Source: Phycisphaerales bacterium AB-hyl4
Lineage (GTDB): Bacteria > Planctomycetota > Phycisphaerae > Phycisphaerales > Phycisphaeraceae
Direction: 5' to 3'
DNA length: 64,000 nucleotides
Assembly (NCBI GenBank): GCA_041821185.1
Contig: JBGUBD010000017.1
Location: 18,328 to 82,327 of the forward strand
Shown: piece after piece, positions 1 to 8,808 of the stretch
Layout: every line of letters begins with the position of its first letter
Numbering within the stretch: the first letter of the stretch is position 1
The notes under the pieces: generated by a model
Seen by the model: only the letters and a program-made list of their open reading frames with translations
What the model was told of the DNA's origin: nothing
The model's database searches: none
Position numbers and translations under genes: made by a program

Positions 1-317
1 CGCCGAAGGAAGCGCCGGAGTACGCGGAGCCGGGCTTGCCGTTGGGTGATGTGACGGCCGACCGTTTCAATCACCGCGAAGGCAACGACGATTACACCCA
101 GCCTGGCAACCTCTACCGCCTGTTCGACGAAGGGCAGAAGCAGCGGTTGGCCAGCGCGATCGCCGGCGCGCTGGGACAGGCCCGACGTGAGATTCAAGAG
201 CGTCAGCTTTGCCACTTCTTCCGGGCCGACCCGGATTACGGCAAGCGTGTGGCGGACGCGCTGGGCATTGATGTGAGTGAGATGATGCCGGAGTCGCAGA
301 CCGGCGCGACGAACTGA
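1..317 (+). CDS. katA: Catalase, C-terminal part (5' end outside window)
   Basis: The reading frame is open from the left edge and ends at 317, giving the last ~105 residues of a haem catalase, which breaks down hydrogen peroxide to water and oxygen in the cytoplasm. Visible family features are the GDVTADRFNHR stretch, the DDYTQPGNLYRL segment and the C-terminal helices ending in YGKRVADALGI, as in short-subunit (clade 3, KatA-like) catalases. The haem ligands and the catalytic His/Asn lie outside the window. The protein ends shortly after this core, so it has no large-subunit C-terminal flavodoxin-like domain. The family is clear; the clade is an inference from the C-terminus. Confidence 0.93.
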   Translation, partial: PKEAPEYAEPGLPLGDVTADRFNHREGNDDYTQPGNLYRLFDEGQKQRLASAIAGALGQARREIQERQLCHFFRADPDYGKRVADALGIDVSEMMPESQTGATN

Positions 318-731
318 TTCGACATGACCGAGCCCCCTTGTTTTCCGGCCCCGTTGCGTGTCCATGTTTTCGGCGATGCCAGGCGCTTGCCCCCGCGCCT
401 GCTCGACGCGGACGCTGCGACGGGGCCGGTTTTTATTTGATTCAGCGGGGGCGAACGCCAGGTTGTGGATTTACACCGGGTCGTTGATTTACGCCAAGAC
501 GCCAAGAAGAAAAAGACAGAAGGCAGAACAATAGAAACCGCAGATGAACGCCGATAAACGCGGATAAGAGTTGGAATTTCTTCCCTCCGCGTTCATCGGC
601 GTTCATCCGCGGTTTCAAATCCCTCCCCCCTGCCTTGTCCTTGGCGTCTTGGCGTAAATCAGTCTGATTGCGCGATCGAGTCGGGCGAAACTGGTGCATG
701 GCGGCGGTTTGGCCGATACATTAGAACGGTT
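318..731. other. Intergenic spacer carrying a nested palindrome
   Basis: There is no credible coding sequence between the catalase stop and the HAD-UbiA start. The second half is filled by the nested palindrome at 486-660. The first half holds a GC-rich stretch (about 345-435) with no clear oligo-T terminator. Confidence 0.6.
486..660. repeat. Nested palindromic element (outer and inner inverted repeats)
   Basis: The outer arms 486-506 and 640-660 are perfect 21-bp inverted repeats built on an ACGCCAAGACGCCAAG motif. Inside lie a second pair of ~30-bp arms, 534-563 and 587-616, built on a GATGAACGCCGAT motif, with one or two mismatches. The ~175-bp unit could fold into one long cruciform or RNA hairpin. 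From general experience such CGCCAAGACGCCAAG and GATGAACGCC palindromes are dispersed in planctomycete-type genomes; that is recollection, not a search result. Confidence 0.8.
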
Positions 732-2219
732 GTGACACAGACGCAGACATCCCGGTCGGCTGAGGGCGTGTCGAAGCCCGGCGCGGCGCGGCCGCTGTGC
801 GTCGACCTTGACGGCACGCTGGTGGCCACGGACACGGTGTGGGAGGCGATATTGCACCTGCTGCGGTATCGGCCGTGGGTGGTGTGGCGGCTGCCGGTGC
901 TGGCGGCGCAGGGGTTGCCCAACCTCAAGGCGTGGCTGGCGGATGAGGTGGTGGTGGATGTGGCGACGCTGCCTTACCGGTCGGCAGTGGTGGAATTTCT
1001 CAAACAGCAAAAAAGCGACGGCCGACGGTTGATCCTCGCGACGGGGGCGGACGAGCGGTTCGCTCGCGACGTGGCGGCGCATGTGGGCCTGTTTGATGAG
1101 GTGGTGGGCACGCGAACGGGGCGCAACTGCACGGGCTCGGGTAAATGCCAGGCCATCGCCAGCACGCTGGGCGACGGCGTGGCGTTTGACTACATCGGCG
1201 ACTCGCGGGCAGACGTGGCGGTGTGGCAGTCGGCGGATCGGGCGTACATGGTGAACCCGACGTCGAGCGTGCATCGGCGGGTGCACGCGGGCGGCCGACT
1301 CGAGCAAGTGTTCCGCGATCCGGGCGGAGGCAATCGGCTGATGGCGTTGCTGGTGAGCATGCGGCCGCAGCAATGGGTGAAGAACCTGCTGCTGGCGGCG
1401 CCGATGTTGCTCGGCCAGCAGTTGTTCGACCCCGTGCGATGGTGGTTGCTGCTGGTTGCCATTGCGTGTTTCAGCCTGGCGGCGTCGGTGGTGTACCTGA
1501 TTAATGATCTGTTCGACTTGAAGGCGGACCGGCTGCATCCGAGCAAGCGGCATCGGCCGTTGGCGGCGGGGGTGCTGCCGATTCCGTGGGCGCTGGCGGC
1601 GGTGCCGGTGTTGCTGGTGATGGCGTTGGGGCTGGCGGCGGCGGTGCTGCCTGCGGCGTTCGTGGGGCTGGTGGCGGGGTATGTCGCGCTGGCGCTGATG
1701 TATTCGTGGGCGGTGAAGGGCAAGGCGATCCTCGATGTGATCTGGCTGGCTGGGCTTTATACGCTGCGGCTGATCGCCGGCGGCGTGGCGGTGGCGGTGT
1801 TGCCGTCGGCGTGGTTGCTGGGGCTGTCGATGTTCTGCTTCCTGTCGCTGGCCTTTGCCAAGCGTTACGCCGAGTTGGGGCGAATCGCACGTGAGCAGGG
1901 CACGGCCGCGGCGGGACGCGACTACCAGGTCTCCGACATGTCACTGATCGGCACGGCTGGCCTGGTGGCGGGCTACATGGCGGTGCTGGTCTTCGCGCTC
2001 TACATCAACAGCGATGTTGTCACGGAGCTTTATACGCAGCCGGTGGCGCTGTGGCTGATCTGCCCGCTGTTGGTGTACTGGTTTACACGGCTATGGCTGA
2101 AGGCGCATCGGCAGGAAATGCGCGACGACCCGCTGATGTTCACCTTGACCGACCCGGCGACGTATGGCGTGGGCCTGCTGGTCGTAATCGTCGCGGTGGT
2201 CGCGGCGTGGCCGGGGTGA
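732..2219 (+). CDS. HAD phosphatase-UbiA prenyltransferase fusion protein
   Basis: A 495-residue two-domain protein. Residues ~20-175 are a HAD-superfamily hydrolase: the DLDGT nucleophile motif is at residues 25-29 and a late acidic IGDSRAD motif is near 156-161. Residues ~205-495 are a polytopic UbiA-type prenyltransferase with the magnesium-binding NDxxDxxxD signature at ~258-266, followed by about seven further hydrophobic segments. UbiA enzymes move polyprenyl groups onto small acceptors at the membrane; the HAD part may remove a phosphate from substrate or product. Proteins of this kind are annotated as HAD/UbiA fusions, some related to decaprenyl-phosphate phosphoribosyltransferases, but the substrate cannot be told here. 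The start is GTG. Confidence 0.85.
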   Translation: MTQTQTSRSAEGVSKPGAARPLCVDLDGTLVATDTVWEAILHLLRYRPWVVWRLPVLAAQGLPNLKAWLADEVVVDVATLPYRSAVVEFLKQQKSDGRRLILATGADERFARDVAAHVGLFDEVVGTRTGRNCTGSGKCQAIASTLGDGVAFDYIGDSRADVAVWQSADRAYMVNPTSSVHRRVHAGGRLEQVFRDPGGGNRLMALLVSMRPQQWVKNLLLAAPMLLGQQLFDPVRWWLLLVAIACFSLAASVVYLINDLFDLKADRLHPSKRHRPLAAGVLPIPWALAAVPVLLVMALGLAAAVLPAAFVGLVAGYVALALMYSWAVKGKAILDVIWLAGLYTLRLIAGGVAVAVLPSAWLLGLSMFCFLSLAFAKRYAELGRIAREQGTAAAGRDYQVSDMSLIGTAGLVAGYMAVLVFALYINSDVVTELYTQPVALWLICPLLVYWFTRLWLKAHRQEMRDDPLMFTLTDPATYGVGLLVVIVAVVAAWPG

Positions 2220-2261
2220 GATTGGGTTTCGAGTTTCTGGTTTCGAGTTTAGAGTTGGGTA

Positions 2262-2290
2262 GACGCCCACGGCGTGACGCCGTGGGCGTC
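2262..2290. repeat. GCCCACGG/CCGTGGGC hairpin between convergent genes
   Basis: A near-perfect palindrome around GCCCACGGC-GTGA-GCCGTGGGC, lying between two convergent stops (2219 and 2312). It belongs to a hairpin family repeated through the window and may serve as a bidirectional transcription end here, though no oligo-T run follows. Confidence 0.7.
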
Positions 2291-2311
2291 GGTGTTGTTG
2301 GAGCCTGATCG

Positions 2312-3820
2312 TCACACGACGGTTTCGGCTTTGCGCTGTCCGAAGAACGCTTTCGATGGTGCGGGGAACAGCAGGTAGAGCAGCAGATCGCGGTGCGATT
2401 TGAGCAGCGGGCCGACTTCTTCGATTGTCTTGGCGAGGTCGACTTTAGGAGCGTAGTTGGCCGGTCGTTCGCTGAAGGTCTTGCCGTCGGGCGAGCACTT
2501 TCGGATCACTTCGGGCGAGGCCTTGCCGGGCAGCCTGCCATACTTCCCGAGCACCATGCTGCGGAATTCGTTGGTCGCCATGCCGTAGCGGTTGCCGGTG
2601 ATGATGTTCATCGCGGCCTGCGTGCCGACGATCTGGCTGGTGGGCGTGACCAGTGGCACGTAGCCGGCCTCGGCACGAACCTTGGGGATCTCGGCGAGGA
2701 TCTGCGGCAACTGGTCGAGCTTGTCCTGGTCTTTGAGTTGTTTGTGGAGGTTGGAGATCATGCCGCCGGGCACTTGCGCGTCGAGCTGGTTGCGGTCGAC
2801 GGGAGCGAAGCCCTGGGGCACGAGAATTTCATCTTCGACGATGGCGATCGCCTGTTCGATCTTGTCGCGGTCACGGCTTTGCACAAGTTCGACGACGGTG
2901 GCGAGCTTGTGCTTGACGTCGTCGGCTATCGTGGCGGGCCAGGGGTTGCCGAAGTGTTCCGGATCGCGGTCCGCGTCGTGCAGCTCCTTGCGGATCTTGC
3001 GCAGCTCGGCGTCGATCTTGTCCGCCAGGCGGAGGTCGACATTGGTTTCGTAGCCTGCGATTTTCGCGGCTTCGTTGAGCAGTTCGACAGACGGCTGCGA
3101 CGTGCCGCCCGCCATGGGGCCGTGGCAGGTGTCCAGATGATCGACGCCCGCGAGCATGCCGGCGATGTAGGCGGTCGTCGCCAGGCCGTTCGTGCAGTGT
3201 GAGTGCAGGGTGATGGTCACGTCGCCGAAGCGTTCGCGTAACGCCTGCACGAGTTCGATGCAGTCGGCGGGGTGGAGCAGGCCGGCCATGTCTTTGATGG
3301 CAAGCGAGTCCGCGCCGTTGTCGAGCACGGTCTGTGCGAAGCGGAGGAAGTGGTCAAGGTCGTGGACGGGCGACGTGGTGTAGCTCATCGCCGCTTCCGC
3401 GTGGCCGTTGAAGGTCTTGGTGGCCATGATCGCGGTCTGGAGATTCCGCGCATCGTTGAGTGCGTCGAAGATGCGGATGCGATCGTTGCCGGACTTGACG
3501 GCTTCCTTGATGAACTCGAAGACGACGTTGTCGGCGTAGGGCGTGTAGCCGAAGAGGTTCTGCCCACGGCAAAGCGAGCGGATCTGGATGTCAGGCCCGA
3601 GCGTCTGGCGGAAGCGATCGAGTCGTTCCCATGGGTCGTCGTTGGTGAATCGGAGGCAGGCGTCGAGGGTCGCTCCGCCCCAGAGTTCGAGGATGTTGTA
3701 GCCGGTGTCTTTGAGCAGGGGCAGGACGCGCATGCACTGCTCGGTGCTCATGCGTGTGGCGAGCAGGGACTGGTGTCCGTCGCGGAGGGAACAATCGATG
3801 AAGTTGATGGATTTACTCAC
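2312..3820 (-). CDS. Pyruvate carboxylase subunit B / oxaloacetate decarboxylase alpha-type carboxyltransferase
   Basis: A 502-residue protein of the HMG-CoA-lyase-like carboxyltransferase family. The N-terminus carries the DCSLRDGHQSLLATR metal/substrate motif, then ELWGGATLDACLRF, and the metal-binding HSHCTNGL segment in mid-domain. The C-terminal PYC_OADA conserved region (VTPTSQIVGTQA) follows. Such domains transfer CO2 between carboxybiotin and pyruvate/oxaloacetate. The protein ends without the biotinyl AMKM domain found in full OadA/PycB, so it must use a separate biotin carrier not seen nearby. The start is GTG at 3820 with AGAGGA upstream. Pyruvate carboxylase B, oxaloacetate decarboxylase alpha and transcarboxylase 5S cannot be separated on sequence alone. 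Confidence 0.85.
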   Translation of the reverse strand: MSKSINFIDCSLRDGHQSLLATRMSTEQCMRVLPLLKDTGYNILELWGGATLDACLRFTNDDPWERLDRFRQTLGPDIQIRSLCRGQNLFGYTPYADNVVFEFIKEAVKSGNDRIRIFDALNDARNLQTAIMATKTFNGHAEAAMSYTTSPVHDLDHFLRFAQTVLDNGADSLAIKDMAGLLHPADCIELVQALRERFGDVTITLHSHCTNGLATTAYIAGMLAGVDHLDTCHGPMAGGTSQPSVELLNEAAKIAGYETNVDLRLADKIDAELRKIRKELHDADRDPEHFGNPWPATIADDVKHKLATVVELVQSRDRDKIEQAIAIVEDEILVPQGFAPVDRNQLDAQVPGGMISNLHKQLKDQDKLDQLPQILAEIPKVRAEAGYVPLVTPTSQIVGTQAAMNIITGNRYGMATNEFRSMVLGKYGRLPGKASPEVIRKCSPDGKTFSERPANYAPKVDLAKTIEEVGPLLKSHRDLLLYLLFPAPSKAFFGQRKAETVV

Positions 3821-4033
3821 GGCAGGGTCCTCTCGATTAGCCCTTGCTGACTATTGGAAGGTTAGCACAAAAGTCGGCTTCGCTCTGCCCCGGCGGGATG
3901 TGCCACGGCAATTATCCGTGGCGTCGGCGTGGTCGGCTTGTTCCGGCGGGGGGCGGTGAGTACGATTGCCGCTCGGCGTATGTTTTTCGCCGGTTTTCCT
4001 GCCTTACCTCCTGCTCTCCTGCGGATTGTTGCC

Positions 4034-4867
4034 ATGTTCGCCGACCGCTTCGTCAGCCTGGGCCAACAGATCGAGCTGCAGCTTGCCAGCTTCGGCCGAT
4101 TTTCCAACTTCGCGCTGGCCACCGCCGGCTGGACGTTGCGTGGTGCGGGGTCGCTGGGGCGGTTGCAATTGCTTCTGCCGCAGCTTTACGCGATCGGCAC
4201 GCGCAGCCTGCCGGTGGTGATGCTCGTCGGCGGATTCGTCGGCGCGGTGATGGCGGTCGAGTCGTTTGCCCAGTTCCAGGCGTTCGGGCAGGAAGAGCGC
4301 CTCGGCGGGGTGATCAACATCGCCGTGGTCAAGCAGATCGGCCCGGTGCTGGCGGCGGTGATGATTGCCGGCCGAGTCGGCGGGGCGGTGGCGGCAGAGC
4401 TGGGCACGATGCGCGTCACCGAGCAGCTCGACGCGCTGCGCGTCATGGGGGCAGACCCGGTCAGCTACCTCGTCGTGCCGCGCGTGATCGCGTGTGTGAT
4501 CATGCTGCCGATCCTCACGGTGTTCTCCGACCTGCTGGGCATCTTCGGCGGCTACCTGGTGACGGTGCAGGGCTTCGGTGTAGACGCCGGGGCCTACTGG
4601 CGATTTTCAGGCGACTTCGTCAGCTTCTGGGATGTGTTCACCGGGCTGTTCAAGAGCATCGTGTTCGGCCTGGCGATCGGGCTGATCAGTTGCTACAAGG
4701 GCTTCAACTGCTCCTCCGGGGCCGCGGGCGTCGGCCGAGCGGCCACCGACGCGTTTGTCGTCAGCTTCATCGCGATCATCGTCGCCAACTTCTTCCTCGC
4801 CTACCTGCTCAACGATGTGTACGCCATCATCTACGGCCAGTCGGCGGGCGCGACGCTCGCTGAATGA
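4034..4867 (+). CDS. mlaE: MlaE/YrbE-family ABC transporter permease
   Basis: A 277-residue integral membrane protein of the MlaE (YrbE) family, the permease of ABC systems that move phospholipids or other lipids between the membranes. Five or so hydrophobic segments are visible. The family core (VGGFVGAVMAVE, then IGPVLAAVMIAGRVGGAVAAELGTM, with EQLDALRVMGADP) is intact. ATG 4034 is preferred because it gives the usual family length; the frame stays open upstream to a GTG at 3929, and neither start has a strong Shine-Dalgarno. No MlaF ATPase or MlaD MCE protein lies beside it, so its partners are encoded elsewhere. Confidence 0.85.
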   Translation: MFADRFVSLGQQIELQLASFGRFSNFALATAGWTLRGAGSLGRLQLLLPQLYAIGTRSLPVVMLVGGFVGAVMAVESFAQFQAFGQEERLGGVINIAVVKQIGPVLAAVMIAGRVGGAVAAELGTMRVTEQLDALRVMGADPVSYLVVPRVIACVIMLPILTVFSDLLGIFGGYLVTVQGFGVDAGAYWRFSGDFVSFWDVFTGLFKSIVFGLAIGLISCYKGFNCSSGAAGVGRAATDAFVVSFIAIIVANFFLAYLLNDVYAIIYGQSAGATLAE

Positions 4868-4899
4868 GGTGAATGATCTAGGGTGATCGTGACAGAACT

Positions 4900-4920
4900 C
4901 CCACGGATGCGATCCGTGGG
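4900..4920. repeat. CCCACGGAT/ATCCGTGGG hairpin after mlaE
   Basis: Perfect 9-bp arms with a 3-base loop, followed by a short T-rich stretch, 33 bases after the mlaE stop. It may act as a weak terminator and belongs to the same dispersed hairpin family as 2262-2290. Confidence 0.6.
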
Positions 4921-4992
4921 CTTTATCTGTGGGCTTTATTTGTTGGTTTGTCGTCACTGGACAAACTGTTTGTGCGGGACGAGGATGAGGCG

Positions 4993-5286
4993 ATGAGCGA
5001 TTCCAAGCCGAGCGAACTGGCTATCCCCACCGAGGCGATCCCGACGCTGAAGGCCGTCGCGGATGCATTGTCGATCCGTCTGGGGCAACCGTTGAACTAT
5101 GCGCAAACCTATATCGTCATGCGCAGCGCCCAGGCGAGCGGGGCGTTCGATGCGATTGGTTGCCGTGACTTTCTTGAGCACATGCAGGACCCGCGATTGA
5201 TCGAAATGGTGGCTGCCCTGCTGGAGCAGCATCCGGAGTTGATCGCCGAGCTTCAGAGCAAGGCGAAGCTCCAGGGGTTTGAATGA
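4993..5286 (+). CDS. Small conserved-looking hypothetical protein (97 aa)
   Basis: I do not recognise a family. The protein is short, soluble and mostly helical in appearance, beginning MSDSKPSELAIPTEAIPTL and ending in a charged helix (LLEQHPELIAELQSKAKLQG). ATG 4993 is chosen because a GAGGATGAGG Shine-Dalgarno-like stretch lies just upstream; the frame extends to 4948 but that start has no ribosome site. There is no signal peptide or membrane segment. It sits alone between mlaE and the convergent citrate synthase gene. That it is a real gene rests on its ribosome site and natural codon use. Confidence 0.6.
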   Translation: MSDSKPSELAIPTEAIPTLKAVADALSIRLGQPLNYAQTYIVMRSAQASGAFDAIGCRDFLEHMQDPRLIEMVAALLEQHPELIAELQSKAKLQGFE

Positions 5287-5287
5287 T

Positions 5288-5358
5288 GTATGGATCAGCC
5301 CTCAAACTCGGACTCTGTACATGAGGCTGACACCCACGGATTCAATCCGTGGGCTTCC
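5288..5358. repeat. Composite dispersed repeat, copy 1 (TATGGAT...hairpin)
   Basis: A ~70-bp unit: a TATGGAT box, a conserved CTCAAACTCGGACTCTG core, then a perfect CCCACGGAT/ATCCGTGGG hairpin (5333-5353). The same order of parts recurs at 17158-17226 and, with an insertion, at 23379-23468. Confidence 0.75.
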
Positions 5359-5366
5359 AGCGCAGT

Positions 5367-5409
5367 AAAACGCCCCACCATGCAAGCATGCCGGGGCGTA
5401 TCTTCTTTT
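5367..5409. terminator. Probable bidirectional terminator
   Basis: Stem ACGCCCC (5370-5376) pairs with GGGGCGT (5393-5399). An inner CATGC/GCATG pair closes the loop, with AAAA on the left and a T-rich tail on the right. It lies between the convergent genes ending at 5286 and 5433. Confidence 0.6.
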
Positions 5410-5432
5410 GTGATAAGTGGGACCGCCGCGGG

Positions 5433-6728
<1,296 letters not shown>

Positions 6729-6871
6729 AGGTAAAGACTCTCCCATCACCTCCAGGCGGCCGGCCAACTGCCTGAATATCGAGACCTTGATTGTAGGGAC
6801 GCGTCATCGGTTATGCCAGTTGACAGCAGCGAGGGAGGCGAGCCGAACCTCGTGCTGGAGCGAATCTGGCG

Positions 6872-7147
6872 TTAATCGCTTCGCGCGCCCGGCGGCGGCG
6901 TGCGGTCCGGCATCGTGCCCTGCGGTCGGCCGACGATCAGGTAGATCAACGCGCCAAGCCAACTCAGCAGCACGATGACCAGCACCCAGATGACCTTGTC
7001 GTTGCCGTTGAAGTCCCGGCGGACGCAGTCGATCAACGCCCACAACCAGAACGCAAAAAGCCCTGCCACCACCGGCAGGACACAGCACATCAACAGCATG
7101 AGAAACAAGGGCAACGCGACGGTCACATCAGGCGATGGTTGGTGCAT
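6872..7147 (-). CDS. Small PLDc_N-type membrane protein
   Basis: A 91-residue protein with two hydrophobic segments (~8-34 and ~47-65) and the short ALIDCVRRDF ... NDKVIWVLVIVLLSWLGALIYLIVGRP pattern typical of the phospholipase-D-nuclease N-terminal (PLDc_N) domain when it occurs alone. Such proteins sit in the cytoplasmic membrane; their function is not known. ATG 7147 is preferred because GGAAG lies 8 bases upstream; a longer start at 7162 lacks such a site. The tail is polar and proline-rich. Confidence 0.75.
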   Translation of the reverse strand: MHQPSPDVTVALPLFLMLLMCCVLPVVAGLFAFWLWALIDCVRRDFNGNDKVIWVLVIVLLSWLGALIYLIVGRPQGTMPDRTPPPGARSD

Positions 7148-7206
7148 CCACGTTGCTTCCAAGAGTGTTTCGCCCCCACATATGCAAGCCGTTTCAACCT
7201 TGCAAC

Positions 7207-7281
7207 ATTTAGCCGCGGTGCTTGCACCGCGATCTTCGGCTCTGCGGGACCAAACGCGCGGACCAAGGCCCGCGGCTAAAT
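7207..7281. repeat. TTTAGCCGCGG palindrome, copy 1
   Basis: Terminal 12-bp inverted repeats (7207-7218 and 7270-7281) enclose a GCGGTGCTTGCACCGC hairpin and a GC-rich centre. The element lies between two minus-strand genes, just downstream of the anti-sigma-like gene. Close copies occur at 25954-26023 and 34329-34403. Confidence 0.85.
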
Positions 7282-7312
7282 AGGAGGCCGGGGTCGAAGC
7301 CGCGTTCTCGTG

Positions 7313-7906
7313 CTAGAAAAACATCCGCGGCCCGTCGGCCCCGAGCCATTCGACTTCATACGTGTCCAGCAACATGTCAACCGGGTCGTCCGAACCGGAC
7401 CACACGCGATCGTCATCCTCGGCCGAGCTGACGAACTCCCCGTTGTACGCCAGCAGCCGTTGCGTCCAATACGACTCGAAATCCACACCCTCCGCCGCTG
7501 CGAACGCGGCGAGCAACTCGCGCTGCTCCGCTCGGCTGAGTGCGACGCGCTGCGTGGTCGGTTCGTGCATGTGGCCGACGATGCCCGGCCCGGGCACGTC
7601 GTTGTTCTGATCCGCCGACAGCACCGCCAGCAGCCCGGCCCCCAGCAGTCCGACCACCGCCACCGCCGCCGCCGCCCGCCACGCCGACGTCAGGCCGATA
7701 CGCGCCAGCACGCCTTCGCGCCTGGCACGATGCGGCGCAACGGTGTGCGCGTCACGGCCGGGCAGCCGAGCCTCGGTCGCCGCGACGATCCGGTCCGCCA
7801 TGCCCGTCGGCGGCTCGGGCGCACCGAGCGCCTCGTCCAGCAACGACTCCAAAGCCGGGTCGATCGCATCGTCACGCGTGCGAGGTGAGTTGTTGATGTC
7901 GTTCAT
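7313..7906 (-). CDS. Probable anti-sigma factor-like membrane protein
   Basis: A 197-residue protein with a soluble N-terminal part (~1-70), one strong transmembrane segment (~75-98, in AAAAVAVVGLLGAGLLAVL) and a C-terminal extracytoplasmic part rich in acidic residues. No zinc-binding HxxxCxxC anti-sigma motif is visible. The call rests on context: the gene starts 60 bases after the stop of an ECF sigma factor on the same strand, the usual place for an anti-sigma or a membrane-bound cognate regulator. ATG 7906 is chosen over the longer frame (7951) because GAAAG lies close upstream. It could also be an unrelated membrane protein co-transcribed with the sigma gene. Confidence 0.6.
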   Translation of the reverse strand: MNDINNSPRTRDDAIDPALESLLDEALGAPEPPTGMADRIVAATEARLPGRDAHTVAPHRARREGVLARIGLTSAWRAAAAVAVVGLLGAGLLAVLSADQNNDVPGPGIVGHMHEPTTQRVALSRAEQRELLAAFAAAEGVDFESYWTQRLLAYNGEFVSSAEDDDRVWSGSDDPVDMLLDTYEVEWLGADGPRMFF

Positions 7907-7966
7907 GGCGTGTCTTTCATCTGCAGTACACATCCGCAATGCAGTCGGCATGATGTCAGCCGAGCG

Positions 7967-8608
7967 TTATGCCTGCTCTTCATGTTCCATAATCTTCCGC
8001 AGCTTGCCCAGTGCCCGATGTGCCCGCGCGAGCACCGTGCCCAGCGGCTGGCCGAGCGACTCGGCGATCTCCGCGAAGCTCAGCCCGGCCGTGTGCCGAA
8101 GGTGCAGCACTTCCCGGTCGGCGTCGTTGAGCTGGTCGACCGCCTCGGTCAGTTGGGCGACCGTCTCCGCTCGGCTGGCCTGCTCGTCGGGCCGATCGTC
8201 GCGCGGTGAGGCCGTGGGGCTGCCCATCGATCGCACGGTCGGCTCGACGCCTGCCCAGCCGCTCGGCTCGCCATCGGAGCCACTGCCCGGGCCCATGTCC
8301 ATCGGCCGGGCGTGACGCTTGCGGCGGCGCATCTCGTCGCGCAGCTCGTTGATCGCCATCCGAAACAGCCATGCCTCGAACCTCCCGCGCTCCTCGTAGC
8401 TGGTCGTGTCGCCGAGCTTCACCACCAGCTTCACAAACGTGGCCTGAGTGAGTTCCTCAGCCAGATCACGGTCGCCGCATTGTCGCAACAGCAGGCCGTA
8501 CATCCGCCCGCTGTAGGCACCCACCAGGCTGCGCCAGGCGTCTGCATCGCCCGCGGCGGCGCGCCGGAGCGTGTCTGGCAGATTCTGGTCCGGCGCACCG
8601 TGGTTCAT
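7967..8608 (-). CDS. ECF-type RNA polymerase sigma factor
   Basis: A 213-residue extracytoplasmic-function sigma factor. Region 2 spans ~12-95 (LVGAYSGRMYGLLLRQCGD ... EELTQATFVKL ... FEAWLFRMAINELRDEMRRRKR). A ~45-residue low-complexity linker (MGPGSGSDGEPSGWAG...) follows, and region 4 spans ~145-205 with the DREVLHLRHTAGLSFAEIAESLGQPLGTV helix-turn-helix. It directs RNA polymerase to a special set of promoters. The linker between the two regions is longer than in most ECF factors. The gene is first in a two-gene unit with the membrane protein 7313-7906, which may hold it inactive. The start has AGGA upstream. Confidence 0.9.
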   Translation of the reverse strand: MNHGAPDQNLPDTLRRAAAGDADAWRSLVGAYSGRMYGLLLRQCGDRDLAEELTQATFVKLVVKLGDTTSYEERGRFEAWLFRMAINELRDEMRRRKRHARPMDMGPGSGSDGEPSGWAGVEPTVRSMGSPTASPRDDRPDEQASRAETVAQLTEAVDQLNDADREVLHLRHTAGLSFAEIAESLGQPLGTVLARAHRALGKLRKIMEHEEQA

Positions 8609-8808
8609 GGTGTCCTGATTCTATAACGCGGGGGTGTGAGGCTTATTGCGGCGAGCCGGCACAAATGCGAAGTCGCCGTGTGTCAATATGTTAGATCTTA
8701 CAGGCAACGGCCGGGCGAAACACGGCGGCTGTCAGCGCCGGGCGAATCGCTACCATAAGGCCCGCCTTCGCGGCGGGTGAACCGACTTGCCATGGATGGA
8801 GTGTTGCG

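Noticed and set aside
615-1553. Long minus-strand frame (312 codons) opposite the HAD-UbiA gene
   Set aside because: An Arg/His/Gln/Pro-rich shadow of a GC-rich gene with no ribosome site or domain; the plus-strand frame has clear motifs.
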